A stretch of 64,000 bases of DNA from Candidatus Acidiferrales bacterium. Its GTDB lineage: Bacteria; Bacteroidota; Ignavibacteria; Kryptoniales; JAKASW01. This document shows, piece by piece, positions 29,014-37,254 of this stretch. Below the pieces are notes generated by a model, which was given only the letters and a program-made list of their open reading frames with translations, was not told the DNA's origin and did not search any database. The position numbers were made by a program, and so were the translations under genes. The DNA lies in NCBI GenBank assembly GCA_035515795.1, contig DATJAY010000035.1, positions 346,048 through 410,047 on the forward strand, in the 5' to 3' direction. Numbering within the stretch: the stretch's first letter is position 1; each line of letters starts with the position of its first letter.

Positions 29014-30750
29014 TCAGAAAAGGGCACTCAAGGAAACCTGTGCGTTCAATGAGTTCCAGTTAAGCCGAGGGCCGCCATCGTAGTCAACCTCTTTTCCCCA
29101 ACTCAGCGAACACTGAAGACGAAGTCTATCCAAGATGTTCCCTCTTATGCTGCCACCCCATGCCCAATTTTCGTAGGGACTGCTTCCGCCGGAGTATTTC
29201 CAGGTTTCATAAGTCAAATTAAATCCAGCGTCCAATTCCGTTATTATACCAAATCTGCCGATGAAATCGACCTGCAGATCCGGCACTCTCGGAGATCGAT
29301 CGGATTCCACGTTCGAAAGCACAATATTTACAGTTGCCGAGTAGTCTCCCGCATTATCTATCATCCCGAAGAAGTAGTCGAAATCGTTTAGCTCTGTCCC
29401 GTTGAATCTTAAATTGTGAAAAGTAAGTCCCCCAATTAGTTGATCCGTCCAGAAACTGCCTTCTCGAAGCGGTGCGCCAAGACTACCAGCCAGTTCGAGT
29501 TGGAGAAAATCGAGAGTACCAATTACAAGACTGTCGGATAGAAGAATCTTTTTCGTCGACCCAACTGAAGATTCCGAAAACAAGGAATAATACTCGTCCG
29601 TTAAATAATCAATCCGAGCTTGATTGATAGTTTCACCCCGGCAAAGGTATGCCCCGGTATAGAGTAACCTCCTCAAATCGTATGTCGACAAGAATCGCTT
29701 CGTGGAAATTATGTTCCATGACGCCGACAGAATAGCAAAATTGTAGCGATCATTGATCTTCCTTTCTTCCCGGTACAGCCCCTGGTATTCATCATTAGTG
29801 CTGTCGAATAAGTTTTCGTTTTGCTCATGATAGTACCAATCTATTCCAAACTTGAGGAGATCACCATCATTAACCATATAGCTCAGATTAAAACCGGGCT
29901 TCACTTCCCAGCTATTGCCTTGATATGAGAATATTCCATTTGAAAAGATCAAGGAAGACTTGCCGGAAGAAAAATCAAAGTATCCATTCATCCCAATGGC
30001 AAAGCGATCAGACAGACCGTACGTCAAACGAACAGGTAAGCCAATGGAGTACCCATCCCCGATTGACTGGCCGGTAAGAGATTCGCTTAAGTATGTTGGT
30101 GAAAAGGAAAATGCAAATTGATCAGGATCAAGGAGCAAGTCGGAAAAATAATAATACTGCTTAAGTCTTTCCTCGCTAAAATTCATTCGACCACCGGAAA
30201 GGTAGGTAGCCGATAATCCCAAAGAAGTATGCTTAGTAGTACTTTCACCTTCGTACTCCTCATATTCAACTCGATATGGCTCATATTCCGCATGTCCTGC
30301 AAACTCCCAGCTACTTCCAGGTCTTAGAGCAATACCGATATTGTAAAATCGATCCCGATCATTTGGCCAGGAGTTTCGCAGGTCGCCGGCCACTTCATAG
30401 CTTGTCCGATTCCCCACCATAAAATTTGCTTCACCGGTATTGAAGTGGTCTACCAACCCGTCATATCTGGAAGAAATATCAACGCTCTCCTCGTAATAGG
30501 AATAACTCAAGGAAGACAAAGCTGCATACGGAAGCCGACCGTAGATATCTTCGAAACGGGCCGATAGGGAATCAACTGCAAACTCAGCGGGCATAGACTT
30601 CATGCTTGACGTGTCTTGCCGCGCAAATGCTACAGAAGAAAAAACAGCCACCACTCCTATAGAATTCAGAAATCTTTTCGTTCTTTGCTCATTCAATGCA
30701 ATCTGTGAAAACAGCCTGCACACCAATCGCCTGATCGCGACAGCTCCCAT
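29014..30750 (-). CDS. Predicted outer-membrane beta-barrel protein, unrecognised
   Basis: A 578-residue protein with an N-terminal signal (IGVVAVFSSVAFARQ) after a somewhat long n-region. Alternating polar/aromatic strands run throughout, and it ends in a strand finishing SLSALF, with a terminal Phe typical of barrel proteins. Motifs such as WEFAGHAEYEPYRVEYEEY are acidic and tyrosine-rich. I recognise no named family. By eye the gene is more AT-rich than its neighbours (not computed). It is driven by a perfect consensus promoter, and the ATG lacks a clear Shine-Dalgarno sequence. A surface or secretion-associated role is only a guess. Confidence 0.7.
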   Translation of the reverse strand: MGAVAIRRLVCRLFSQIALNEQRTKRFLNSIGVVAVFSSVAFARQDTSSMKSMPAEFAVDSLSARFEDIYGRLPYAALSSLSYSYYEESVDISSRYDGLVDHFNTGEANFMVGNRTSYEVAGDLRNSWPNDRDRFYNIGIALRPGSSWEFAGHAEYEPYRVEYEEYEGESTTKHTSLGLSATYLSGGRMNFSEERLKQYYYFSDLLLDPDQFAFSFSPTYLSESLTGQSIGDGYSIGLPVRLTYGLSDRFAIGMNGYFDFSSGKSSLIFSNGIFSYQGNSWEVKPGFNLSYMVNDGDLLKFGIDWYYHEQNENLFDSTNDEYQGLYREERKINDRYNFAILSASWNIISTKRFLSTYDLRRLLYTGAYLCRGETINQARIDYLTDEYYSLFSESSVGSTKKILLSDSLVIGTLDFLQLELAGSLGAPLREGSFWTDQLIGGLTFHNLRFNGTELNDFDYFFGMIDNAGDYSATVNIVLSNVESDRSPRVPDLQVDFIGRFGIITELDAGFNLTYETWKYSGGSSPYENWAWGGSIRGNILDRLRLQCSLSWGKEVDYDGGPRLNWNSLNAQVSLSALF

Positions 30751-30806
30751 TTAATCGTTATCGGTTTAAGCTGTTACTAATTTTCTTTTTACAGCCACGA
30801 TAGAAA

Positions 30807-30835
30807 ATTATACGGGGGGCTCCCAACTTTGTCAA
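30807..30835 (-). promoter_or_regulatory. Perfect sigma-70 consensus promoter of the beta-barrel gene
   Basis: On the minus strand, TTGACA, exactly 17 nt, then TATAAT. It gives a predicted start near 30800 and a leader of about 50 nt. Confidence 0.88.
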
Positions 30836-30959
30836 GCCAGTCAAATATTATGTTTTCTTTGACCGATGATCTCAATTCTTCAAGGGATATTCAAAAATAA
30901 AATGAGCAGCCTCAGCTATAGCGCGTCCCGGGCCAGGGAGTCGATAAGAGTGGAAGAAT

Positions 30960-31592
30960 ATGCTTCTTTTTGATGATCGAATCAGCCAGGAAGAGATGCG
31001 GATGCGAACGATTGAACCCGACATCCATCAAATCCACCATCCGATCCGTCCGAACGCCGATTCAATGGCTCCGGATCGCAATCGAAGCCTTCCAAATGCC
31101 AATCCGATGCGTCCAAACGCGAATTCAATGGTTCCAAATGGAGTTCCGATGAGTCCGAATGGCCACTCGATGGCTCCAAACGGAGTTACGATGCGTCCGG
31201 AAGGCATTCAGATGTGCCACATTGGCAAATCGATGGATCATATTGAGACTCCGATATGTCATACAGCACACTCAATGGGCCATATCGGCGGTCGAATGCA
31301 TAATATTTGTGATCGAACTGGCCGCTTTGACGGCTCGATGGAAATTATCGGCAGCTCGACGGGCCATATCGGGGACCGAATGCAAAATATTGGCGCGTCG
31401 ATGGGCCCAATCAGACACCGCATGAGAAGAATCAGCTTTCACATCGGCCATATCAACGCTCGTATGCAAATAATCAGAGCTCACATGTGCCATATTGGCA
31501 CGCGAAGCAGAGATATCGAGCGTCAAAGGCCGGCCGGAGATTGTCGGCGTCATGGAGTCAGGATTGTAATCTTTCCCCTGGTTTCCACTTGA
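30960..31592 (+). CDS. Heptad-repeat protein (MxPNGxS / MxHIGxS), unrecognised
   Basis: A 210-residue ORF starting with ATG after GGAAG. A 20-residue N-terminus leads into about 24 seven-residue units. The first third are of the form M-x-P-N-G-x-S and the rest M-x-H-I-G-x-(S/R). Met (or Ile/Thr) opens most units; His, Asn and Gly dominate the core. The tail is arginine-rich. Because the unit is 21 bp, all six frames stay rather open. The silent variation at third positions in this frame (CCA/CCG, AAT/AAC, GGA/GGC/GGG, ATT/ATC) favours real translation. There is no signal peptide or membrane segment. It could also be non-coding minisatellite DNA. Confidence 0.5.
   Translation: MLLFDDRISQEEMRMRTIEPDIHQIHHPIRPNADSMAPDRNRSLPNANPMRPNANSMVPNGVPMSPNGHSMAPNGVTMRPEGIQMCHIGKSMDHIETPICHTAHSMGHIGGRMHNICDRTGRFDGSMEIIGSSTGHIGDRMQNIGASMGPIRHRMRRISFHIGHINARMQIIRAHMCHIGTRSRDIERQRPAGDCRRHGVRIVIFPLVST
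31020..31523 (+). repeat. Degenerate 21-bp tandem repeat, about 24 units
   Basis: Consecutive 21-bp units align without gaps from 31020 to 31523. In the 22 units from 31062, the second codon is ATG in 16. The core is CCN-AAY-GGN in the 5' part and CAY-ATY-GGN in the 3' part, so two subfamilies meet near 31208. There are no spacers, which excludes a CRISPR array. Confidence 0.9.
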
Positions 31593-31617
31593 CATTCACT
31601 TCATGGTGTATTAAAAT
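31589..31617 (+). promoter_or_regulatory. Sigma-70 promoter of the lysozyme-like protein gene
   Basis: TTGACA, 17 nt, TAAAAT, about 130 nt upstream of the ATG at 31747. The -35 box overlaps the stop codon of the heptad-repeat ORF. Confidence 0.75.
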
Positions 31618-31746
31618 TTAGCCGCAGATATTGCCAGAGGGCAGAAAGAAGCAGGGAGCCCAAAGCACGAAGATTCACCTTACGATTGTTTCAGCTTGAA
31701 GCTGAGTAGTTTTGAAGCATTACTTGGCATCAAAGGAGTCTTTGAG

Positions 31747-33858
31747 ATGAAGAATGGTGCAGCGGTTATTGCAATAACATTTCTAACAGTAGGATCACTT
31801 CTCGCGCAGGTGCACATACGTGAGAGCACGGTGATTACGCCAAGAGAGGGGAAGATAGCACAGGAGGTGAACAACCCGCACAAGTTCCATATTGAAGTTA
31901 TCCAGACATATCCTACACCGATCCGATTCGAAGTGGCGGGGACGTGCACAGACACGGTCCTGGGGTCCGTCGGCTTGAGGCTCGTCGCCGATATCGGTCC
32001 TGTAAGGGCTGATGATTATTGGTTTGATGTTTCCGTTTGCGGTTCAACTTCGCTTGATAACCCTGACACTATGACTGTGGGTGTGTTCTTCGATGATTCC
32101 ACGTTATTCGAGCAGACTCATCTCAGTCCGTACTGGATGGGAGGATGTTTCCCTATGTCCCAGTTCTGGGACTGCCGTTTCACGACTCCATATTTTTCAA
32201 CATTCGATTTCACTTTGGCAAAGCATCAATTCATATCGGGAGATACGACGGGAATGAGTTTGAACGGCAGAAACGACTGTAGTGAGACAGCGTGGTCGAC
32301 AACAGATCCGCTTACACTGACCATCGTTACAGGGAATCAATACGTATCATTTCATCAAAGAGATTCACAGACGGGAGGAGATACGAAATTAGGCTCAACC
32401 ATATCCGCAACGGGAAATAGTATCGGACAGTACGTTCTCGTAGCCGACGGTGCTCCGCCGGATTCGATTAACAGTTGGGCAACGATACAGGCAGAGAGCA
32501 ATGGCATGACAAGAGTAGACTCGGTGCAGATACTCCCATTTGTCGACCATTTTTACGTTTATGCACAACCCGATACGATCGATGATTCTGCCACCGCCAA
32601 GATATATGTTCAGGCTAAGGATGCTATCGACGAGGATATGGATTATGATGGGAATGTCCGGATCTCTGCTTCGCCGTCTCAATATGGAGACTTGAATGTA
32701 GAGATGTTAAGCGCGATGAAGAAAGGGGGCATGAACGGAAATCATAAGACGATGAGCATCTCGTCGGTCAAAGGAGCTTCCTCCAGGGGATCAGAAGATT
32801 CAAACATACCGGAGAGGAGATCACTTGCGGCGATGGATTCCGTGCTTGAGACAGATTATTGGACAGCTAACTGGGGTAGAGTGTTTTACACTGCCGACGG
32901 AACCGTCCCCGACAGCAACATGACCATCACTTTCACAGTTATGTCAGTGGATCAGACGAGTGTAACAGGAAAGGGGCAAGTGGTAATACTGTCTCCTTAT
33001 CAATTAGACGTCAAATATCCAACCGATGCTCAGAAGATTACCGGCGATAATCCTCCGAAGATGCCCGAAGTGTCAGGGAAAATAAAAGCGCAGCTTCATG
33101 CAAAGAAAAACATTCCTGTGACTTACAATTGGGAAATGAAAATCAAATGGACGGGTAAGGGAGGATGGAAAACGCCGCAAAATGACGAAGCATATTCAGG
33201 CGATACAACTGGAGAGACCAATAAATGGACACCCTTGAACGTGAACTTGAGCAAGTATATTCGTGGAGGACAGATAGTCACGCTGAAGGTTGTGGCAGCT
33301 ACCACAGATTACTCCACGACAAAAAGTTACGATACAACGTTTGCAATAAAAGGGACCAACCCAACTTTTGCAAATATGCTTGCGGCTCTTAACGGACTTC
33401 AATACGAAGCTATCGCCTCCTATGAGAGCAATTTCAACCAGTTTGCCAAAAGTAGGCGTGTTCAGTGTGATACAACTCCAAGTTACCCATTGCAGGGTGG
33501 TAAAACCCCAGCCGACTTTGGCATCATGCAAATCGATAGCCCACAAACCGACGACATTATCTGGAATTGGACCGTAAATGTGCAGACGGGGAAAGACATG
33601 TTTGACGCGCGCTATAATGCCGCAGCGACGTACCACGAGGATTTTGCTGGTTCGTCACCTTTGAATGAAGACGAAAAAATTGTAGAAGCATATTGTGAAT
33701 ACAACGGAGGACCCGGGGCTTGGTACTGGAAATGGATACAAGGGGACCCTTCACAAAATGGACCAGGCTATTGGGAAGAACAAACCCAATCCTTTATAAC
33801 GGCAAAAGCATATGCAGATAATGTATTTGCATTGTACAAATCGCATCCATGGCGTTAA
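31747..33858 (+). CDS. Secreted multi-domain protein with C-terminal lysozyme-like (SLT) domain
   Basis: A 703-residue secreted protein. The start ATG follows AAAGGAG and opens a signal peptide (AAVIAITFLTVGSLLAQ). The middle is beta-rich with Ig-like stretches, including VVILSPYQLDVKYPTDAQ. The last 150 residues look like a goose-lysozyme/lytic transglycosylase fold. YEAIASYESNFNQFA would supply the catalytic Glu, and FGIMQIDSP and EAYCEYNGGPGAW match the usual G-x-MQI and AYNxG motifs. This suggests peptidoglycan or chitin-like glycan binding or cleavage outside the cell. A secreted TIG-domain protein begins 16 nt later. Confidence 0.72.
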   Translation: MKNGAAVIAITFLTVGSLLAQVHIRESTVITPREGKIAQEVNNPHKFHIEVIQTYPTPIRFEVAGTCTDTVLGSVGLRLVADIGPVRADDYWFDVSVCGSTSLDNPDTMTVGVFFDDSTLFEQTHLSPYWMGGCFPMSQFWDCRFTTPYFSTFDFTLAKHQFISGDTTGMSLNGRNDCSETAWSTTDPLTLTIVTGNQYVSFHQRDSQTGGDTKLGSTISATGNSIGQYVLVADGAPPDSINSWATIQAESNGMTRVDSVQILPFVDHFYVYAQPDTIDDSATAKIYVQAKDAIDEDMDYDGNVRISASPSQYGDLNVEMLSAMKKGGMNGNHKTMSISSVKGASSRGSEDSNIPERRSLAAMDSVLETDYWTANWGRVFYTADGTVPDSNMTITFTVMSVDQTSVTGKGQVVILSPYQLDVKYPTDAQKITGDNPPKMPEVSGKIKAQLHAKKNIPVTYNWEMKIKWTGKGGWKTPQNDEAYSGDTTGETNKWTPLNVNLSKYIRGGQIVTLKVVAATTDYSTTKSYDTTFAIKGTNPTFANMLAALNGLQYEAIASYESNFNQFAKSRRVQCDTTPSYPLQGGKTPADFGIMQIDSPQTDDIIWNWTVNVQTGKDMFDARYNAAATYHEDFAGSSPLNEDEKIVEAYCEYNGGPGAWYWKWIQGDPSQNGPGYWEEQTQSFITAKAYADNVFALYKSHPWR

Positions 33859-33874
33859 AATGAAAGAGGTTTAT

Positions 33875-35551
33875 ATGAAAAAGTGGAAATGTTTATTTCT
33901 GATTTTAGTAACATCGGTAAGCGGTACATTCCAAGTATTTGCCCAATCATATTACTATAACAACAGCAGCGAGGAATTACCCGTTTGGCGTTTAAATTTA
34001 CAAAGCGGGACTAAAAGTTTGTTTTATTCCGATTCAATCAATCCTTACAGTAATGTATTATGGGACCCGACTCAACAGTGGATTTTTATCGAGCGTGATA
34101 ATAGCTACATACCCCACATAGCTGCGGACCATTATTACATATCAACTACCGTTGTAAATGCAAATACACCATCAATAACTCATGTTTTTCCCGATCAGTA
34201 TCCTCACCCGCCAGGCACATCACCCAATTCTTTTTTTATTTCAAGGATAGAATCACCCCTGGGGGCATACGATGGCATAGTCTATAACTCTGTTAAAAAT
34301 GTTTTCTATGTCACGTGGTTTCTTCCGGCTCCAGATAGCTTGAAATGGTGGGGAGATTTATCTTCGTACCAAAGGACTGCGGCTTATGATGCATCGACAT
34401 TTACATTCCTTGATACCCTGCCGGTTCCTCCGGGGTGGATTACTGGTCTTAGTTCTGTTTCAGATGACGGGAGTTATTTGTATTTAGAAAAATGGGGATA
34501 CGGGAAAGTGGATGCAATCGGCAAATATTCGCTTCTGACAAAACAGTTAACAATCAACAGGAGCCTGTCTGACCTGAAAGTTCCAGACGTTTACACTGTA
34601 GAGGATAGTAAGAAAGGAAATTTTCTTTTGTGTCTTTTATATCCTCAACCACAGATGGAAGATAAAGAGTTTGGAGTATACAATGTAGATAAAGATACGA
34701 TGTATAGTCTAATCCCTTTTCCATTACAAACTCACGAGTATTTATCAGGCGATGCGAAAGTTGTAATGATAGAGGAAACACCATTGGTTACTGAACAAAG
34801 GCCTTGGGGAACCGATTATGTGTACCAGCACACTGGCTGCATTTCCATCTTCGATGATATCTCGGGTACGCTTTTGCAGAAGCTCAAACTACCACAGGAT
34901 GGGAAAGTCCTTGTTTTTGATAACTATCCCAATATGCTTTATTACTACTATGAGAAAAAACAAAGGTCTATCAACATCGATCTTAGCAAACTCCCAACCA
35001 TCGGAACAATCAACGCACAGAATGTTCTTGTCGGCAGCGGAGCGTTTACTCTTTCCGTTACGGGCAAGAATTTCACACCTACCTCCAAAGTCCAGCTTAA
35101 TGGTACAAACCGGGCGACGACATTTATTGCTGATACGCTTCTGCAAGCGACCATCCGCGCCGAGGATGTCGATACGGCAACGACGGCATACATTGCTGTC
35201 AGAGACAGCATTGCTCCATCATCGCATTCAACGACGGATTCATTAGCATTAAATATTATCTCTGTGCCACAACAATCGCTACAGCCAATTCTAGATTGTG
35301 TCACACAAACTAATGACACGACATACACAGCATGGTTCGGCTACGGGAACGACGACACAACTTCCATCTTTGTTCCTGTCGGTCCGCAGAATAAATTCTC
35401 TCCGACTCCTAACGACAGAAACCAGACGATCACCTTTGAGCCTGGAAGAAAGGATAAAGTCTTTAGCGTAATATTCAACGGTAAGAATCTGACATGGAAA
35501 TTGAACGGGAGTGAAGTGGTTGCATCGAAGAAATCGCCGAGGTGCAACTGA
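33875..35551 (+). CDS. Secreted propeller-like/TIG-domain protein, unrecognised
   Basis: A 558-residue exported protein. ATG 33875 has AAAGAGG upstream and begins a signal peptide (CLFLILVTSVSGTFQVFAQ). The first 370 residues have propeller-like beta repeats (DDGSYLYLEKWGYGKVDAIG). An IPT/TIG Ig-like domain (about 375-455) follows, with LSVTGKNFTPTSKVQLNG. A C-terminal module contains YTAWFGYGNDD and FSPTPNDRNQTITFEPGR between two cysteines. I know that module as a recurrent extracellular unit of unnamed function. It is probably co-transcribed with the lysozyme-like gene. No catalytic residues are apparent. Confidence 0.75.
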   Translation: MKKWKCLFLILVTSVSGTFQVFAQSYYYNNSSEELPVWRLNLQSGTKSLFYSDSINPYSNVLWDPTQQWIFIERDNSYIPHIAADHYYISTTVVNANTPSITHVFPDQYPHPPGTSPNSFFISRIESPLGAYDGIVYNSVKNVFYVTWFLPAPDSLKWWGDLSSYQRTAAYDASTFTFLDTLPVPPGWITGLSSVSDDGSYLYLEKWGYGKVDAIGKYSLLTKQLTINRSLSDLKVPDVYTVEDSKKGNFLLCLLYPQPQMEDKEFGVYNVDKDTMYSLIPFPLQTHEYLSGDAKVVMIEETPLVTEQRPWGTDYVYQHTGCISIFDDISGTLLQKLKLPQDGKVLVFDNYPNMLYYYYEKKQRSINIDLSKLPTIGTINAQNVLVGSGAFTLSVTGKNFTPTSKVQLNGTNRATTFIADTLLQATIRAEDVDTATTAYIAVRDSIAPSSHSTTDSLALNIISVPQQSLQPILDCVTQTNDTTYTAWFGYGNDDTTSIFVPVGPQNKFSPTPNDRNQTITFEPGRKDKVFSVIFNGKNLTWKLNGSEVVASKKSPRCN

Positions 35552-35684
35552 AGCTGGAATGAAAGGTGTGAGCAAGAATGAGGCTGATGATCAGATAACT
35601 CAAACAAATGACCTGAAACCCCGCCCCATTTTGGCTAGGATAGTGTAGAAAAAATTCGGCAGTTAAGACTGAATCGACCGGGGT

Positions 35685-36323
35685 CTAATAACTCTTCTGA
35701 ATTTCCTGCGGCTGCTTCTTCATGTACGTTCCAAACACGAAGTCCCACAGCGGCGAGCTGACTCCATAATTTCCATCCGGGTCCATGTAATGATGCCGCA
35801 TGTGCTGCTGCTTCAGGTAGAGCGATATCCTTCCGCGCAGACTGAAATGATGGACCGCATAATGCGTCAGGTCATAAGCGAGGTAACCGAGTATGAATCC
35901 TGCGAAGAACGGCGGAAGGTAACGGGTACCGAGAATATTTTTGAATAAGAAATAAAAAAGAAATGCGAGAGGTATACTGACAATCGGCGGCATCACGAGG
36001 CGCGTGGAATCGCTGGGGTAATCGTGATGAACGCCATGGAACATAAAGTGAATCTGTTTTCCCCAGCCGCTCGTCGGCACGTAATGAAAGATAAATCTGT
36101 GAAGCGCGTACTCCGCGAGGCTCCATACCAGCAGGCCGAAAACAAACAGCGGGAAAGCATACGTGATACTTACGCCTGCGACAATGGTTTCGTAAAGCAT
36201 GTATCCGATGACCGGGAAATAAATTATCGCCGGAATCGACGGATGGACGTGCGAAAAAAGTTCGAGGAAATCACTCTTGAACATCCTCGCGGATTCGTCT
36301 TTGTTTGAAACATATCGCTTCAT
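35685..36323 (-). CDS. Fatty acid hydroxylase/sterol desaturase family protein
   Basis: A 212-residue di-iron membrane hydroxylase, probably a fatty acid 2-hydroxylase acting on lipid acyl chains. The histidine clusters are HRFIFH, FHGVHHDYP, HYAVHH and QQHMRHH, with hydrophobic helices between them (PAIIYFPVIGYML and FPLFVFGLLVWSLAEYAL). The start at 36323 has GGAGG 6 nt upstream; the longer frame adds 16 residues without such a site. It stands alone and converges on the TIG-domain gene. The exact substrate cannot be told from the sequence. Confidence 0.88.
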   Translation of the reverse strand: MKRYVSNKDESARMFKSDFLELFSHVHPSIPAIIYFPVIGYMLYETIVAGVSITYAFPLFVFGLLVWSLAEYALHRFIFHYVPTSGWGKQIHFMFHGVHHDYPSDSTRLVMPPIVSIPLAFLFYFLFKNILGTRYLPPFFAGFILGYLAYDLTHYAVHHFSLRGRISLYLKQQHMRHHYMDPDGNYGVSSPLWDFVFGTYMKKQPQEIQKSY

Positions 36324-36526
36324 AAAAATCCTCCATTTCTCGAAATCAGTTTTTCCCAAAGAAGCCGGCAAATATCAATGAGATAGTCTTCCAATTCTTG
36401 ACCGGCTCCTCTATCTAAAACTGAAATAAGATTGAGAAAATTCCCGGAAGTTCATGCGGAAATGGAACAGACCTAATTTTGTGGGATGGATTCAGGCCGC
36501 CGATATCTCTGCGCGCGATCTGCGAG

Positions 36527-36811
36527 CTATTCTTTTTCCGATTTCGCGTTGTAGACGATCTTGCGGATAGTGTCAAATCGCAGGTATGGATATTCGTCCT
36601 GGATCTTTTCAATCGCGTCGCCTACGCTCATGTAGTTGCGCAGGTCCTTGAAACGCCGCTTGATCTGGTAATCTCTGACAGCCTTGTAGTCCAACAGGCT
36701 GTTTTCGATCAGCTTCTCGTAGATTTCATCAGGCAGAATATCGCTGAGCGGGTTTTCGATGTGCTTTTTTTGTATTTTCTTCTTCTCCGAGGGAATTGTC
36801 ATCTTCTCCAT
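36527..36811 (-). CDS. Small basic protein, unrecognised, possible helix-turn-helix
   Basis: A 94-residue, highly charged, helix-rich protein (start MEKMTIPSEKKKIQKKHIEN) with GAGGAAACC before the ATG. The C-terminal half, SVGDAIEKIQDEYPYLRFDT then IRKIVYNAK, has the spacing of a helix-turn-helix as seen in some phage-type or plasmid regulators. That reading is a guess from pattern alone. It lies upstream of nothing obvious, between the fatty acid hydroxylase and the tRNA-Val gene. Confidence 0.6.
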   Translation of the reverse strand: MEKMTIPSEKKKIQKKHIENPLSDILPDEIYEKLIENSLLDYKAVRDYQIKRRFKDLRNYMSVGDAIEKIQDEYPYLRFDTIRKIVYNAKSEKE

Positions 36812-36952
36812 GGTTTCCTCGCTATGCTTTTGTGAGACTTAGTTTTGACATACGATATCAAAGTCTCGCCTTTCCCTCCGACCCATTTATATTTTTGCTT
36901 TCCATAAGAATTAGATAAGAAATTACTTCGAAATTTTCCTTAAAAACTTGCG

Positions 36953-37027
36953 TGGGCGATAGAGGATTCGAACCTCTGACCTCTCGCGTGTGAAGCGAAC
37001 GCTCTGAACCAGCTGAGCTAATCGCCC
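36953..37027 (-). tRNA. tRNA-Val (anticodon CAC)
   Basis: The cloverleaf closes fully: acceptor GGGCGAT/ATCGCCC, D stem GCTC/GAGC with AGCTGGTTCA loop, anticodon stem TTCGC/GCGAG with loop TTCACAC, and T arm AGAGG-TTCGAAT-CCTCT. The discriminator base is A. Anticodon CAC reads GUG. CCA is not encoded. A promoter lies directly upstream. Confidence 0.97.
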
Positions 37028-37039
37028 CAATTGCTGAAT

Positions 37040-37068
37040 AATCTAACACTCTATAGCTTGCCATGCAA
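37040..37068 (-). promoter_or_regulatory. Sigma-70-like promoter of the tRNA-Val gene
   Basis: On the minus strand, TTGCAT, 17 nt, TAGATT. The -10 box ends 12 nt before the tRNA 5' end. Confidence 0.65.
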
Positions 37069-37254
37069 GAAAATCCTAATTTCGTTATTTCTTCTCCATC
37101 GAGTCTTCACTAAAAAGAACGTACTGCAACCTGATCCGGTTTCCTTAGAGACGGAAATGACCTCAAAAAGTTTAAGATTTGGACGATAAAGTGCGCTCGG
37201 ACACACCATCATCCGGAAGCTGCCTATGTAGATGGATGACTTATGGACGAAGTC

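Noticed and set aside
31020-31523. Repeat array at 31.0-31.5 kb as a CRISPR array
   Set aside because: Units are contiguous 21-mers without unique spacers, and no cas genes are near.
31272-31595. Minus-strand ORF through the heptad repeats
   Set aside because: It stays open only because the unit is a multiple of three; unit variation fits third positions of the plus frame, not this one.
36858-37064. Minus-strand ORF over the tRNA-Val gene
   Set aside because: It is a reading frame through the tRNA sequence itself.
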